From positions 12,564,663 to 12,628,662 of the forward strand of contig CM025850.1 of NCBI GenBank assembly GCA_003952965.2: a stretch of DNA of 64,000 nucleotides, in the 5' to 3' direction. Of the stretch, positions 9,424-22,800 are shown one piece after another. Every line of letters begins with the position of its first letter. Positions within the stretch are counted from its first letter, which is position 1. The notes under the pieces were generated by a model that was not told the DNA's origin, ran no database searches, and worked only from the letters and a program-made list of their open reading frames with translations. Source of the DNA: Morella rubra (lineage: Eukaryota > Streptophyta > Magnoliopsida > Fagales > Myricaceae). The position numbers were made by a program, and so were the translations under genes.

Positions 9424-12216
9424 ATGGATTCGGAAGCATTTTCTTCATCAAGCGATTTGGTAAAATGCTGTAATTGTGGGTGTAGCTGTTCTTTGATCAG
9501 TAGTTCTTCGGAGACTTGGCTTCGCTCAGTTAAACGAAAGTATGATGAATTTGAGGATCGGAACCGATTATCTACACCAGGCTTTGGTTTCTTTTCAAAT
9601 GCGAGGGTCGAAATTGAGAACGAATGTGCTCTGCTCCGTGAGATGGTTAGTAGCCAACAGGAAACAGTTCAAGAGTTGCAAACTGAATTGGATGAGGAGA
9701 GAAATGCCTCATCATCCGCTGCAAATGAGGCCATGTCGATGATATTGAGGTTGCAGAGGGAGAAGGCAGAGATCCAGATGGAGGCACGCCAATTCAAGCG
9801 TTTTGCGGAGGAGAAGATGGCACATGAACAGCAGGAGCTTTTGGCATTGGAAGATCTGTTGTATAAGAGAGAGCAGGTCATTCAGTCGTTTAGTTGTGAA
9901 GTACAGGCTTATAAGCATAGGATGATGAGTTATGGGCTCACGGAGTATGAGGTGGAGGGTGAAAGGGATGGGCTTGGCCATAACCCGAGCATGGTGGAGT
10001 TTGATGCCCAAATTGAACTCCCCATGTTTGACTACCCACCTTTGAAATGCAATCTCAATGAGGCTCAGGCTTCTCTGGAGGAGGGTAATGATGTTGACGA
10101 TGTTGAGAAATATGCATTTGGTGAGAGCCCTCGTGCTAAAGACCACTTAAAGAATTTGGAAACTAGGATCTACCAGATGGAGGGAAGTCCCAGGAACAGT
10201 CGGCTGGATGGGGATTTCTCGGGTTCAAGGAACATTCTAGAAAAGGTCGTTGTTGGTCACTCTCCTTGTCGGTCAAGACATACCAGGCGGTTTTCCAATG
10301 ATTCAAGTTCATTCATGGGGATGGTCAAAGAAACAGGTTCAGATTTTTCTGCAGAATCTCCGAGGCCCATTAGCAGTTTCAAGAAGAAGGATAATGTCTC
10401 TCAGCCAGAGGACTACTCCAATTTGAGAAAGTCGGATAATGCATCTGAAATTGCAGATGACACGGATGACAGGGTGTATACCATTGACTCTGTTCACAAT
10501 GGAGTACCAAATAATGGTTTTACTGATGTCAAAGCTGGAGTTGAGATTTGTGAAGATTATGGAACCACTCAAATGTCAAGGAATCATGCTGATTATGAGG
10601 ATCCGGATATTAAGAAGCTCTACATGAGGCTTCAGGCACTTGAGGCAGACCGGGAGTCAATGAGGCAGGCAATTATTTCTATGCGTACAGATAAAGCTCA
10701 AATGGTGCTACTGAAAGAAATAGCTCAACAGCTGTGTAAGGAAATGTCACCAGAAAGACGAGTGACTGTGAAGAAGCCATCTCTTCTAGGAAGCTTTTCG
10801 TTCGTGTCAGTTTTTAAGGTGATTCTGGATACTTTTTGGTGTTAACCATTGAGTGTATATATTCTATTTTCTCCTGGTATCTGTAGCGTCTTTGTCTATT
10901 CTCTCTTTAGTTAACCCATGCATTTCTAATGTTATTTTTTCAGTATAAAGTCCTATGACTCATTGCCTACTCTTCGAAGGAAAAAAAATACCACTGGTTT
11001 GTTACTTTCCAAAGGCTGGAGAGATTAATAGCTTACAACTTAATATCATCTCTAAGGATATTGTTCTGCTCTCCTAAATGATGTACGCATTATATTTTAT
11101 TTTCTCTTGGAAGGTCGTTATTCTTGGATATTTTCTTCACTTGATCTATCAACATCTTACGACCAAAAAACAGAGATGTCAACTTCTCCTAGTTTCTCTC
11201 TTTTTATAACCTTGCTTTTCATATGCTTGTTGGTTGACTACATTTTTACTCTCATTCCTTTACTTTATCCATCTCCACCCATTGTTGTTTCTCACATACC
11301 ATCGTTAGTGTGCTTACAATAAAACTTCTCACCTGCCCCTTTTGTCCCCCAGTGATTCGGTAAACGTCCTAGCCACTTTTGAGCTCTTGTTGAGCTATGC
11401 TTGCAACTGAGACAATGTGGCTTCTGTTTCGTCTGTTCTTCTAGTTCCTTCCTGTCCCTTCAGCCCCTTCTCTCAGGTTGGATGTGGATACAGTCTGGGG
11501 ATGTTAAAAGCTGAGCTACTAGCATTTTCTCAGTTTTTATGTTAGCCCATCTTTTCACTCGGAGGTTGAAAATCTTTTCATGTTTGTTTGTATCTGAACA
11601 CTATTGCGATTCTGCTTTATAGTTGGAAGCATGATAGCCATTCAGTTTGAGTTTCCATTAGTCTTTTTTGCCTTTAGCACTTATGTTCTGCTTTAACTTT
11701 CATGTCTCATATTCAGTGGATTGCTTCATGCATTTTCTGGAAAAAGAAAGCCCGTCGAACCAAGTAAGTATATGATGGTGTTCTTGTAGTTTCTGGAACA
11801 AAAAATTGGATTGTGTTCGCTCTTATTCAAACTTAGGTGCAAACCCATTCTGTGTGCAAGGTACATTTTATAATTTATATTCCGAGAAATTTGGACAAGT
11901 CCAAGTTTCAGGGGCTGAGAAATGGAATTCAAGAAGGGAGAAAAAAAAGTCTTTGTAGTGCTATTTAAAATAGTTACGAATCTGATGATTATCCTAGGAA
12001 CCACACGCCTATTATTAACCTAGAGAACTTTTTCTTCTAGGTAGCTATATTTGAATTCTGGATTCAGAAGAAGTACTTCATTCCTCAGCTGTCGCATTCT
12101 GATGTAATTGCAGGTACATGTGTGGTCTTTCAACCAGCAACGTGGGTTTGCTAATGCTTCTAGAGAAAGGCCCCCGCATGAGGCAGTGGAGATGTCTTGC
12201 AAGCTCGCAAGTTTAA
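9424..12216 (+). CDS. Myosin-binding protein with GTD-binding (zein-binding, DUF593) domain, MYOB7-like
   Basis: Members bind the globular tail of class XI myosins and act as vesicle or compartment adaptors. Three exons (9424-10818, 11717-11763, 12114-12216) join in phase into 514 residues. The start is the ATG of MDSEAF; the upstream in-frame GTG at 9400 is not a plausible start. A cysteine cluster CCNCGCSC lies near residue 15. The long coiled-coil GTD-binding domain spans about residues 63-165 (from ENECALLREM to a KHRMM motif). A second coiled coil near 405-440 follows a low-complexity acidic middle. The last two small exons encode a Trp/Arg-rich tail, WIASCIFWKKKARR and then GLSTSNVGLLMLLEKGPR, which is characteristic of the MYOB7/DUF593 subgroup and confirms the splicing. 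A hydrophobic stretch near the C-terminus may contact membranes. The neighbouring JmjC gene at 13834 matches a remembered Arabidopsis gene pair. Confidence 0.92.
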
Positions 12217-13100
12217 AAACATTCTCAAACTAACGCATCCACTGAGGGTCAATCCTCATGTTTGTCAACAGGAAATGGATTTTGGTCCCACTACGGTTAG
12301 ATTTTGCATTCTTTTTCTGGATTTTTGGTTTGCTGCAAAATTGGTTGAATTGTAAGGTGTTCTTTTATTTCGTCTTCTTGAGATTGAATGTATTTTGTTC
12401 GTTGATTGGTGAAACATGGATATGCTGTAGGCGTGCTTGCTGGTATAGTTGGAATTAAGAGCAAGACTGTCTTTTTAGACAGTCTTCTGTAAATTGCATC
12501 TTTCTGTATGATTTTTCATCTCAAATACGCAGTGTCTATTCTTTTGGTATGCACTCCAGATCAAGGGCTTTTTCTTTTCTGATTTTGTGAGCTGTCCTCC
12601 TTAACTGTCCGAAATTGTGAAAGAGTAAGGAAACTTCGTTCTGGAGGACTATGTTACGGCCTTTTCCAAATGAGTAGAGACTGGATGGTATGGGGTCGTT
12701 TTCGAACTATAGTCGGTAGCTGCAAGAACACGTCGCTGATGGAAGATAGAAAAGTGGTGAAATTTATGATCCTCACCTAACATAAACAAGTGGTTTTAGT
12801 TTTTTAATTTCTTTGTACCATGTTCAAAGACTGTTGCAACGGGGAAAAGAACGGGAACAAGCAACCCAAAAGTTTGGTAAAATTTTGCTCCACTTGCTTT
12901 TATTGAACTATTCAATGTATCGCTTTGAATTCTCCTCTCTACATTCAGCCCAAAAAAAAAGAAGAAGAAGAAGCCCCCCTTATTAAACTGTAATCACTAT
13001 TTCTGTGGTATAAAGTTGGGGAGGTAGGAAGGCGCATAGGAACGAAGCAAACACAACCATGTTCATAGATCACGAAGTGCAAGAGCTGAAAAAAAAAAAA
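12217..13100 (+). other. 3' UTR and intergenic sequence
   Basis: About 900 bases after the myosin-binding-protein stop codon. It probably contains the 3' UTR, up to about 12900 where TTGAACTATTCAATGTATC is followed by AT-rich sequence. No second gene is visible. Confidence 0.4.
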
Positions 13101-13368
13101 AAGGATAAATACAAAATTAAATTCGTATAAACGTAAAAATCGAATTAGTTCTTGTGATAATAAAAATATAAAATTAATCTTATTAATTTTACACAAGCGA
13201 TAATAAAAATATAAAATCAGTCATTAATTTTACGAAAGCATAAAATCAATCCTGGTGGAAGGACCAACAACAAATAAAATTAAAATTAAAAAAAATTAGT
13301 TTATATTTTTATTATCACGAAGACTGATTTAATTTTTACATTTATTAGACTAATTTTATATTTATCTC
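13101..13368. mobile_element. Foldback MITE, about 270 bp
   Basis: The left arm (13103-13180) and right arm (about 13290-13368) are inverted copies. GATAAATACAAAATTA on the left pairs with TAATTTTATATTTATC on the right, and GTGATAATAAAAATATAAA pairs with TTTATATTTTTATTATCAC. There is also an internal direct repeat of the GATAATAAAAATATAAAAT segment (13156-13174 and 13199-13217). Non-coding; target-site duplication not resolved because both flanks are A/T-rich. Confidence 0.65.
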
Positions 13369-13833
13369 AATAAATTAAAGTAATATGGGTAGTACCTGGC
13401 TTGAAAGAGCTCGCGTTCGTTTGGGCAGGATCGAATAAGGGGCTTAAAAATAAAAAGCCTGACAAGGGAACAAGCCCAACAGTGGTAGAAAGTGTGGGAA
13501 GAAAAGAAGATGAAAACTGCGAGCCGTTTTTGTGGAAATATGGGCTACTTGTTGCTTGTATAGTTTCAAAGAAACAAAACCACGTTAACCTTTTCCGTTT
13601 AACTCCGTGTCATTCTTCTGGGTTTTAATGGGCTCATTTGAGGCGCCGGCCTGTATGATACGTCTAAATAGCCATATGAAGCCCGTCCAGACCGAACCAT
13701 AATTGGGCTTTGGTCTGGGCTGTTGCTGTCCTCGACGATATGCTCGTTGTTTCGGATTTTACAGTCATACTAAACGACCCACCAATGCTAAACCTTCCGC
13801 CCCTACGAGCAGCGCCACTCGAAACGTCCAACG

Positions 13834-16223
13834 ATGCTCACCTGCAAGAGCATGCTGTCTCAAACCTTAAAGAGAAAGAAGAAGAACAAAATCAAAACCA
13901 GAAATAAGACAACAAACAGAACTGTTTCCAGAAAACAGAACTCCATTTCCAAAAAGCTAGAATCACCGCACCAAGAGTATGAAGAAGAACAAGAAGAAGA
14001 AGCTATTGAAGAAGGTTTTAGCCTAAAGACCTCGGCTGCTCCTTCACACACTCATGGGGTTCAACCGCTGGGCAATCTCTACCTCAGCCCAGGTTCTGTC
14101 AACTCCAGAAATGCTGGCTTAGGTAACCTCCAGGCGCTCGGTGATGAGCTTGTTCTTGACATTTTGGGGCTTTTGGGTGGAATCCACTTGGGAGTCTTGG
14201 CAACTGTTAGCAAATCTTTCTATGTTTTCAGTAACCATGAGCCGCTCTGGAGGAACCTTGTACTGGAAAATCTAAATGGCGGGTTTTTGTATAATGGGTC
14301 GTGGAAATCCACCTATATTGCTGCTTTCTGCCGTTCTTTTGATGTTTCGGATCTTGGTGTTTCGAGTTTGAGGGTGAGGGATTTTTATTCTGATTATCTT
14401 TTCCAGAGTTGGCTTTGCGCTAACCTTGAAATGAAACCTGAGTGGCTTGAAAGAGACAATGTGAGACGAATGAAGGGCATTTCGGTTGAGGAATTCGTAT
14501 TGAATTTTGAGGAACCGAATAAGCCGGTGTTGTTGGAAGGGTGTTTGGATAACTGGGTTGCATGCGAAAAATGGGATAGAAATTATTTGGTTCAATTGTG
14601 TGGTGATGTTCGGTTTGCGGTTGGGCCAGTGGAGATGAAGCTTGAGGAGTACTTTAGGTACTCGGATCAGGCGAGGGAAGAAAGGCCATTGTATTTATTT
14701 GATCCAAAATTTGCAGAAAAAATTCCAAAATTGGGTTTGGAATACGAAGTTCCAGTGTACTTTAGGGAGGATTTGTTTAGTGTTTTAGGTAATGAGAGGC
14801 CAGATTATAGATGGATTATAATGGGACCGGCTGGGTCTGGTTCATCTTTCCACATTGATCCCAATTCTACATCAGCTTGGAACGCAGTGATCAAGGGATC
14901 CAAGAAGTGGGTCTTGTTTCCACCCGATGTCGTTCCTCCTGGGGTGCATCCAAGCCCAGACGGTGCAGAGGTTGCATGTCCTGTTTCAATTATTGAGTGG
15001 TTCATGAACTTCTACGGTGCATCAAAATCTGGGAGAAAGAAACCTATTGAGTGTATCTGTAAGGCTGGGGAGGTGATTTTTGTGCCTAATGGATGGTGGC
15101 ATTTGGTGATCAACCTAGAGGAATCCATTGCCATTACACAGAATTATGTTAGCAGGTATGGTCCTTGTAATATCTATTTGTTTCAGGGTTTTAAAGATTC
15201 CATGAACTGCTTGGGTGAATCATCCGTAATAGTCATTGAGAAGTGGCCTTCAATACCTCATCCAAGAGTGACTTCTTAAAACTTTACTTGCCAAAGTTGA
15301 TAGCTTAAAACCTTTCTGATGATTATTTGTTCTAAAGTCACAGCAACTTATGGCAAATTGCTATGGAACCGTAGAATACTAGATCCTTTTGGATATTTTT
15401 TCTAAATAGAAAGCCTTTTGTCTTGAAATTTATTTATCATGCTGATGGACATTTGCTTGTGACATGGTCACCCGTTGGAGAAAGGGACAAGCTTGTGGCA
15501 CAGCTTAATCAGTAGACGTTATCACTTAGGTTTACATCAACTTGGCTTGTGGCTTGATCATCGGTACCTTAGGTAGACTCCTTAGATTCAGGAATTCTCC
15601 GAACCCTAAGCCAACCACAAGCACAAGTATGCAGGTTTCCTAAGTCTGTCTTGCATCATACAGCTTTTGTTCTTTTTTTTGTTTCATCTGTAGAAATAAA
15701 TTCTTTTCTCACCAGTTAGAATGATAATTGAAACTGCATATATAACTTGCAACATATACCATGCCAACACAAAAAGAAAAAGAAAGTTTTGATCTCAAGG
15801 TCCATGTAAGTCTTGCCTAAACAACTCACTCGGGTTTGAGATATTACTCTTTTTATTATTTGAGAGTATGGACTACACGTTTCCTTTTAACTTGGTTGTA
15901 CATGTCTACTGTTTAATATCCAGTATTCTGAGACAGGACAGTGAAATGCAAATTTTTTTTTCATCAATATATGGTTTTGCAGAAGGAATTTGTTGAACGT
16001 TTTGGATTTTCTTAAGAGGCCAAATGCGAACACGCTGGTATCTGGAACAAGAGACCGGGCAAATTTGTATGACAAGTTTAAGAATGCTATTGAAACTTCT
16101 CTCCCTGGAACTATAGACCAGTTGGTGCTGGAAGCAGAGGAGAAAAAGGCACAAGAGAAGAAACTTTCCTTCTGGGATTCAGTAACCGATTCCAAGGGGG
16201 GTGGTTTCAAGTTCTCTTTCTAG
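13834..16223 (+). CDS. F-box / JmjC-domain protein, JMJ22-like (putative histone or protein hydroxylase/demethylase)
   Basis: Two exons: 13834-15155 and 15983-16223 (or 15986-16223, since two adjacent AG acceptors keep frame), giving 519-520 residues. A Lys-rich basic N-terminus (residues 10-45) looks like a nuclear localisation signal and is followed by an acidic stretch. An F-box-like region lies at about 98-140 (LGDELVLDILGLL). The cupin/JmjC domain spans about 215-440. The Fe(II) ligands are visible as H340 and D342 (FHIDPNSTS) and H423 (GWWHLVINL). Arabidopsis JMJ22 acts with JMJ20 on H4R3 methylation in light-induced seed germination; activity here is inferred. The C-terminal exon ends in GGGFKFSF. 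Retaining the 827-base intron gives an alternative end at 15279. It is convergent with DONSON. Confidence 0.92.
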
Positions 16224-16886
16224 ACAGACACATGAAGACCGCAGAAGAGTATGCAAACCAGACAAAATGTCCTGGAATGGAATGGCGGCATAGTTCTCGG
16301 AAATAACAATCTCAGTTGTAGCTTTCAATTTTTCTGAGATTTGTACCATTCAAACAATGATGACATTGATTTTTTTGATAGTCGATTGTACTTAAAATCT
16401 TTTGTTGACAGTATAAACGTTTTTTGCTACAAAATTAATCAAGTTTTGTATTCGGATTGGGTATGAGGCACTCAATCCATGGTCAGATTATCAAGAATGG
16501 CAAGGATGATGTGTATGCAATCCCCTTCTTTATTAAATTATACGTATGCTGCGTGTTTGTATATTGAGGCAGCAAGCCTTCCAGGATTCGTTGCAACTAC
16601 TTCCTTTTATCTTCTTAATTCAACCATAGTGGGCACGCCGAGCACGGACAATTTGTGAGGCCAGTTTCACTTAACCGAAAATGAAAATATTGTAAAAGGA
16701 AGATAGAAGAATTTTATGAAAGCATTAGTCCGCACTGTTAGATTTCTACTCATCAGATTACAGCATTGGAGTACTAAAGGGAAGAATCCCATCAGGGATC
16801 CTTAAAAGGACCATAACTCAAGAACAATTAGTGAACAGAAAAAAAAAAAAAAACTAAACAGAGCCAATGATCATGAAAGCAGAGTG
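16224..16886. other. Convergent 3' ends of the JmjC and DONSON genes
   Basis: 663 bases between the stop codons of two genes transcribed toward each other. It must hold both 3' UTRs. AATAAA-like and T-rich stretches around 16370-16440 could serve the plus-strand gene, and an A-run at 16838-16853 lies close to the DONSON end. No gene is visible. Confidence 0.5.
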
Positions 16887-19800
16887 TCATACAGGAGAAA
16901 GAGAAGCTGTATAAGAACCACCGGCGTACTTCAAGCCTTTTAGGAAGCCCGAGCACAAGTAAGGACTGACAGTGGCTTCTGGAATCCCAAAAGCATAGCT
17001 TTCTTGCAAGCCTTCACCTGATGCAGCCTGAGAAGCAGATTTTTCGCAAGCTGTTCCAAGAGCTACATTCAATCCAACTGAGGTAGGTTCGGTTGTAAAA
17101 CTGAAAAACCAGCCAAATCAAATCTTTAAGCGACAAATAATAGTACCTGTGATATAATAATATCAACACAGATTTGATCCTGTCTAATGTTACTGACCTA
17201 ATGAACATTGAGCATTAATCTGTAAAACAATCTGCAGGGGGTAACATAAGCCACGGGTAGAGTCCAGATGGTTCGAAGCAAACAATTAAAAGGTTATTAT
17301 TGCGGATACACTTCATGCACCGGATTTAGCACTCAGGAGGAAAAAAAAAATGTAGCCATTGGCTTAGAATCATGTGATATTAATGAATTCAGCATTACTT
17401 TATCCAATAATTTAGTCAACTAAATTGATCATAGAAAAGCTTCACAGCTTCTGAGACTAATATAACCACAAAAAAGAGCAAAATAAGGAAAATCCAGCAT
17501 CTGGGGATCTTTGCATAGATACTTTGAACGCTCTTGGTAAAGCAACATATCATTTTGTCATAAAAAAGCGATTGAACAACTTTGACATGTACTTGATAGG
17601 TTCTCAACCTACCTTGTCCATTTTTGCTAGTTTAAGAGTGACAGGCATTTTCTACCTGTTTTGACCTAGCTGAGGAAGTAGAGATTTTAAGTACTAACAG
17701 AGAGGATAGTGGAGTCTAGACCCATTTAAACTACCGAGAATGTTGACCATCAAAGACTAAGAACACAAGTTTTCCTTAAAATTTGTGGTGATGCCACTAT
17801 CTGATTAAGTTCCCGGGTGACTATTTCTACTGCAGGCAATGTTAAGGTGATCAGTATAGCTTTCCTTTGCTCAGAATATGGAAAAACTAGTACTAACCTG
17901 AGCAAGTTTTGCAGCCATATTTTCCTTCACAAACACAGATAATAGCCCAAGTATTATATATAAAACGACAAACAAGTTTTGTTCCAGCACCATTATTTTT
18001 CTGTCAAATACATGCTCCAAACGTAGACATGTATCCTCTAAGAGATAGAACTTAAAAAATTCTACTTCCTGTAATACCTTGCCTCAAAGCTTCTCCCTTC
18101 AGAACCCATAACTGCACATATGCTGCACACAATCCATGGCGGAACATATGAATCCTTGATCTCAATGCTATAACACATACCAGGAGATGGACCTTGTAAG
18201 TGTTCACCATAATTACTGGCTCCTTTAGGAGGAACAGCAATATGATCTGCTCTTTTGAACTCCGTGCACCTAACCTGAAAACCAAAGAAAAAAGTTTAGC
18301 ACAATAAATTCCTATGATACGTTTCACAGTGAAGAGCAATAACAATAAATATATATCGACTCAAGTTCTCCCGCAATACATGCATTTACATGCAGGTGAT
18401 GAAAATTCTAGTCACAACTTTTTACTCTGTAGAAGGTAATATCACCTTAGAACGAGTTATTCATAATTTACGGTGAAGGCAGCAATGCAGATTCTAGTAA
18501 CAACTAGCCTTTGCAAAGCAAAGAAATTTTCAAGAAATTATTCTTGAACCAGGGAACCACTCAACCGCGAAACATGTTTTGAACCTCCAAGAGACCTACA
18601 ATTGCTGAGACTCTATTGACTAAGAAACTCTAGTTTACAGATTTTATGCATACCTCTGGAGCAGAAAGAGCAGCATTCTGAAATGGCACAGGTGAACACA
18701 ATAAAGGAACATCTGCACCAGCCAAGGAGGTCAAGAAAGATCTGGAGATAACACAAGAAAAGAAGTGAGATAACAAGCATGTGTTAAAGCCTCCTCAAAG
18801 AAAACCACAGAAAAAAAGGGCATCTGTCAAAGCTGCTTAGACTGATAATGTTGTAACCCCAGGTGTTCACTTAACAAGATATTGTCCGCTTTGGGCTTGC
18901 TAATTAGAAGTATGGGTTGCTACAAAATATGTTAGCTGAAAACTCAAATTACTAAAATATTATCTTTAAGACACTTGATTAACTATTACGTACCTATAAT
19001 TTAGAAAAAAATCATACAAGCTGTGCACGCTCTTATTGCCACTGAAAACCAGCAGAGATTGTGGGCTATTATCAATGTCAGATAGGGAACTCAGGCGCCG
19101 AGTCTGCATTGAATTTCAACACAAAATTCAAAGATTTTAAATGCACAACAAACAACACCAAACATGTTAGGCCAAGAGCCCACATTACAACATAAAACAC
19201 AGCTAATACGGGGAACAGTTCCTTGTTGATAAGGTGGACCTGCCTCTTCCAAACGTGGCAAGTTCAGAGGGTAGTGGCATGCATGATCACCATGCTCCAA
19301 CCAAAATATGTGCTAATGTTAGAGGGGTTGAGACCCACATCATAGAACACAAAAACTAGTCAGGTTGGCCTTTTGGTTTTTATAACTAACCAAAACCTGA
19401 AATATCTCAAATGGGTCGACAAGACCGACAGAGATAATTGCAGGACTATAACAATCCCTGAGGGATAACAAAGTGATTGGTCTCAACAATTGAAGTCACA
19501 CACATGTCAGGAAACGTTATCTCATGGTCCAATCCAGGCATGAATTCAGGAAAGCCAACTGAGAATGGACTGAAGAATGCAAATAAATCATATATATAAA
19601 CCTGGCCCAAATTTTGCTTCTCGATCTCTGAGAGCTCAACCAGATCTTCAGTTGTTACTTGCTCTACTTTGGAACGGCAAAGAGGCATAGAGAAACAAAC
19701 ATCCTAGAAAACATTAATAGCAACCAAAATATCACGTCAGACATCATTGGGGACACATAAATTTATAAGAGGAATGGCATGCAAGTGACATGTCAGCAAA

Positions 19801-22800
19801 TACATCCCTCGATGACAATGACACAGCAGTACATGATGCACTGACTATAAAGGTCCATATGGTTGAACAAGTATCACATGAACCAACCTTACTAGAAAGA
19901 AAGAAAGCTCTCGTTAGGTTTGGCCTTTTCTGGATAAGTGTGGAGTGGAAACTAGAAGAAAGTAGCATTTTTTGTTGAATTTTTTGTTGATATAGTTTGA
20001 CTTCCTTTTATAAGACCCTAGAAATTGTCCCAATATGTTCTGGATGTGATTGCATTGCAGTTGGATCTAGAGAATCCCTGTTGATGAAAGATTTGCAAAC
20101 TATACTGGTCTTTATGCTACCAATATGACCACTAGAAGATTGAATCTCTTGTTTTGTTTATCATGTTTGTGTCGGGGGAAATAGTATTGTGTTGGTTACA
20201 ACAGAACAAAAAAATTCGATTTCTTTCTAGCAATGAGATTTTCCAAATTTGTACTCAGTTCTTAGATGCAACTTCTTAAGTTAATTGTGCAGTAGGAGTG
20301 TGAAAACTTCACATCAAATCATGAATCTTAAGTGTATTTCAGGAGTTATGATTAGATGTATGATAGATAAAAGGATATCAGCAGGTTGACTATAAACTTT
20401 GGTTGCAAGAACATGAGAAAATAGTGCTGATTCCTGCAATAAAAGCTAATGCCGACACTAAACCCACAAATTAGCTCAGAATGTCCTGCTCTAGTTTAAA
20501 ATTTGCTTGGACTATTTTGGACTATTTGGCTCATTTTAATAATAATGCACTGGTAGTATTGTACTTAGGTTGGGAATTGCCAGCGTTGGAACCTCATATA
20601 TACTTTTGATGGGCTTCCTCTGAGCCAAATCTTACTTCCAAACAAGGCTACCAATATTTTATTGCAATAAATAATAACAAGATCTGAAAATGAAGCTTAA
20701 AAAGTAAACGGGAATATCTTACATGCTCTCTTAACAATGACCTCAAACCTCTTGTTGACCGGGAGATATATGCACAACATGAGCGCTTGGTCTTCCTTGA
20801 GCCCTCACCACCATTGAACATCAACACAAAATTTGAAGTACATACTGCACAGGGTTTCACATCAAAATGAGATTTCATTGGTTAAAGAAACAGAAAAGAG
20901 CATAAGCATAAATAGAGTTATGTCAAAGCAAACATCATAGAAAAAATATAGGCAAAGATGTAGCCTATCAACTTATGCAATCTGATTATTATCCTGCAGC
21001 AACTATCATGAACTATAATTTTACATAGATTCAAAAAATAAAAGAGGTCCTTCATTGTTACAACTCACCAATTTCATCAGGCATAGCACATTAATAATCA
21101 GTAAGAATTGCACAAGCCTTGTGGTGCTAAGTAGCATAATTCATTGACTGTAATTTGAGATCACAAGGTATTCAATGCATACATACTAAACAGAAGTTCC
21201 CAAAACAAAATCTATCAGCAAAAATAGGTGTTTACCATAAAAGAGATTACAGACATTCTTCCGAAGCATGTAGTAAAGACTATGAAAAGAATCTTCCCAT
21301 GCATGCTGTCGTTTTCTTAAGAAATCCATCTCCACTGCATAAAAGGACAAAGCTGTGAGAAAACATAAGGTGTTTTTTTTTTTTTTTGTGATAGGGGGGA
21401 GGAGAGAGAGACTTTGACAGTAGTGACCAAAATTAGTTCACACACCTCCCTCTGCTGCTGATGAGGTCAACACTGATAGGAGAGAAGGTGGTAAAGTTGA
21501 TTGAGGATAAACCCATGAATACATAACTTTCGAAGTTAATGCATGAGAAGTGGATGTGAGCACTGAGCTATGGCTATTGTTCTGATGCTCAGAATTACCA
21601 GATTGGAATGTGAACTGGGGCAAGGTACTGGACATTATCGACTGATGAATCCTTTTATTAGAGAAAAAGAAAAAGTCAGTCAACCTACGAGAATAACCAG
21701 CTAAACAAAACTGACTCTTCAAAATGGACAAGCCATAAGCACTGAATAATTACACCCAATGACCATGTATGAGCAGAGTACGTCTATTAATAAGAAATGA
21801 AAAGATTGTTTGCTTCATGGTCATGCTAGTACAAGTTTTAAGTTGTATTCAACAAATACTTGATCTACAAAGATTGAAAAACAAATATAGATTTTCCAAA
21901 ACAAATGCAAGAGTATTAAACAAGAACAGAAAGGGAAAACCCAAAAGAATGCAAGTTAAAACTTGTTGACCTTTGATGTGTAGTATATCACAGGAACAGA
22001 AAGGGAAAAGTGCAAGTGTTGAAATGTGTAATCAATGAATAAACTGGAAAAAATAAATGGAAATTTAGATTTTGAAAAGTTGTAGAATCAATAGCAAAGA
22101 TCCCAATCGAAGGATTCTGAGTCACTCAATTAGTAACGAAAATCTGATTACCACGAAAAATAGCAGACAAAAAACTTTCTCAAGTAAATCACTTTTATCC
22201 TACAGTGTTCAAAGTTGAGGCATTTCCTTATACAAATCCCTATGGTTTATATATGCAAATAAATAGGTTTTTTTCACGTATATGTAAGAAGGAAATAGTA
22301 ACCTGATTATATAAGAAGATATGACAGGAAAATAATTAGACAAATAATATTCATCCCAGCTAAAGCGTCCATGCATGCATCCAATGTCCACCAAGAACTA
22401 GCGGTATGTTTAAAAACAAAAGAACTGAAAAAATCCCATGGGATGACTTCATCTCCAAGCTGGCAACAAATATACAATTAAAAACATGACGGACTTAGAT
22501 ATGTGTGTGCACTCACCACTTCACCGGGGAAGAGGACACAAGCCGGAAATAAGTTTTCAGTGAAAAATCTAGGGGAGTCTTTTGGCCAGGTACAAGGCAT
22601 TCAGAGCAGAAATTGCCTGGATATGTTGATGTAGGATCTCCATGTCTTTCAGAAGAATCAGCAGGTAAACCAGAAATGGCAGGGGGCTCACGGGCAGCCA
22701 GTCCTTTTAATGCTTTATCCTATGAAAATAAGTGACTTATTCCTAACAGATTCTTAGGTTAAACATTTTGAAAGGAGAACTGCCAAGAGTACATACCAAA

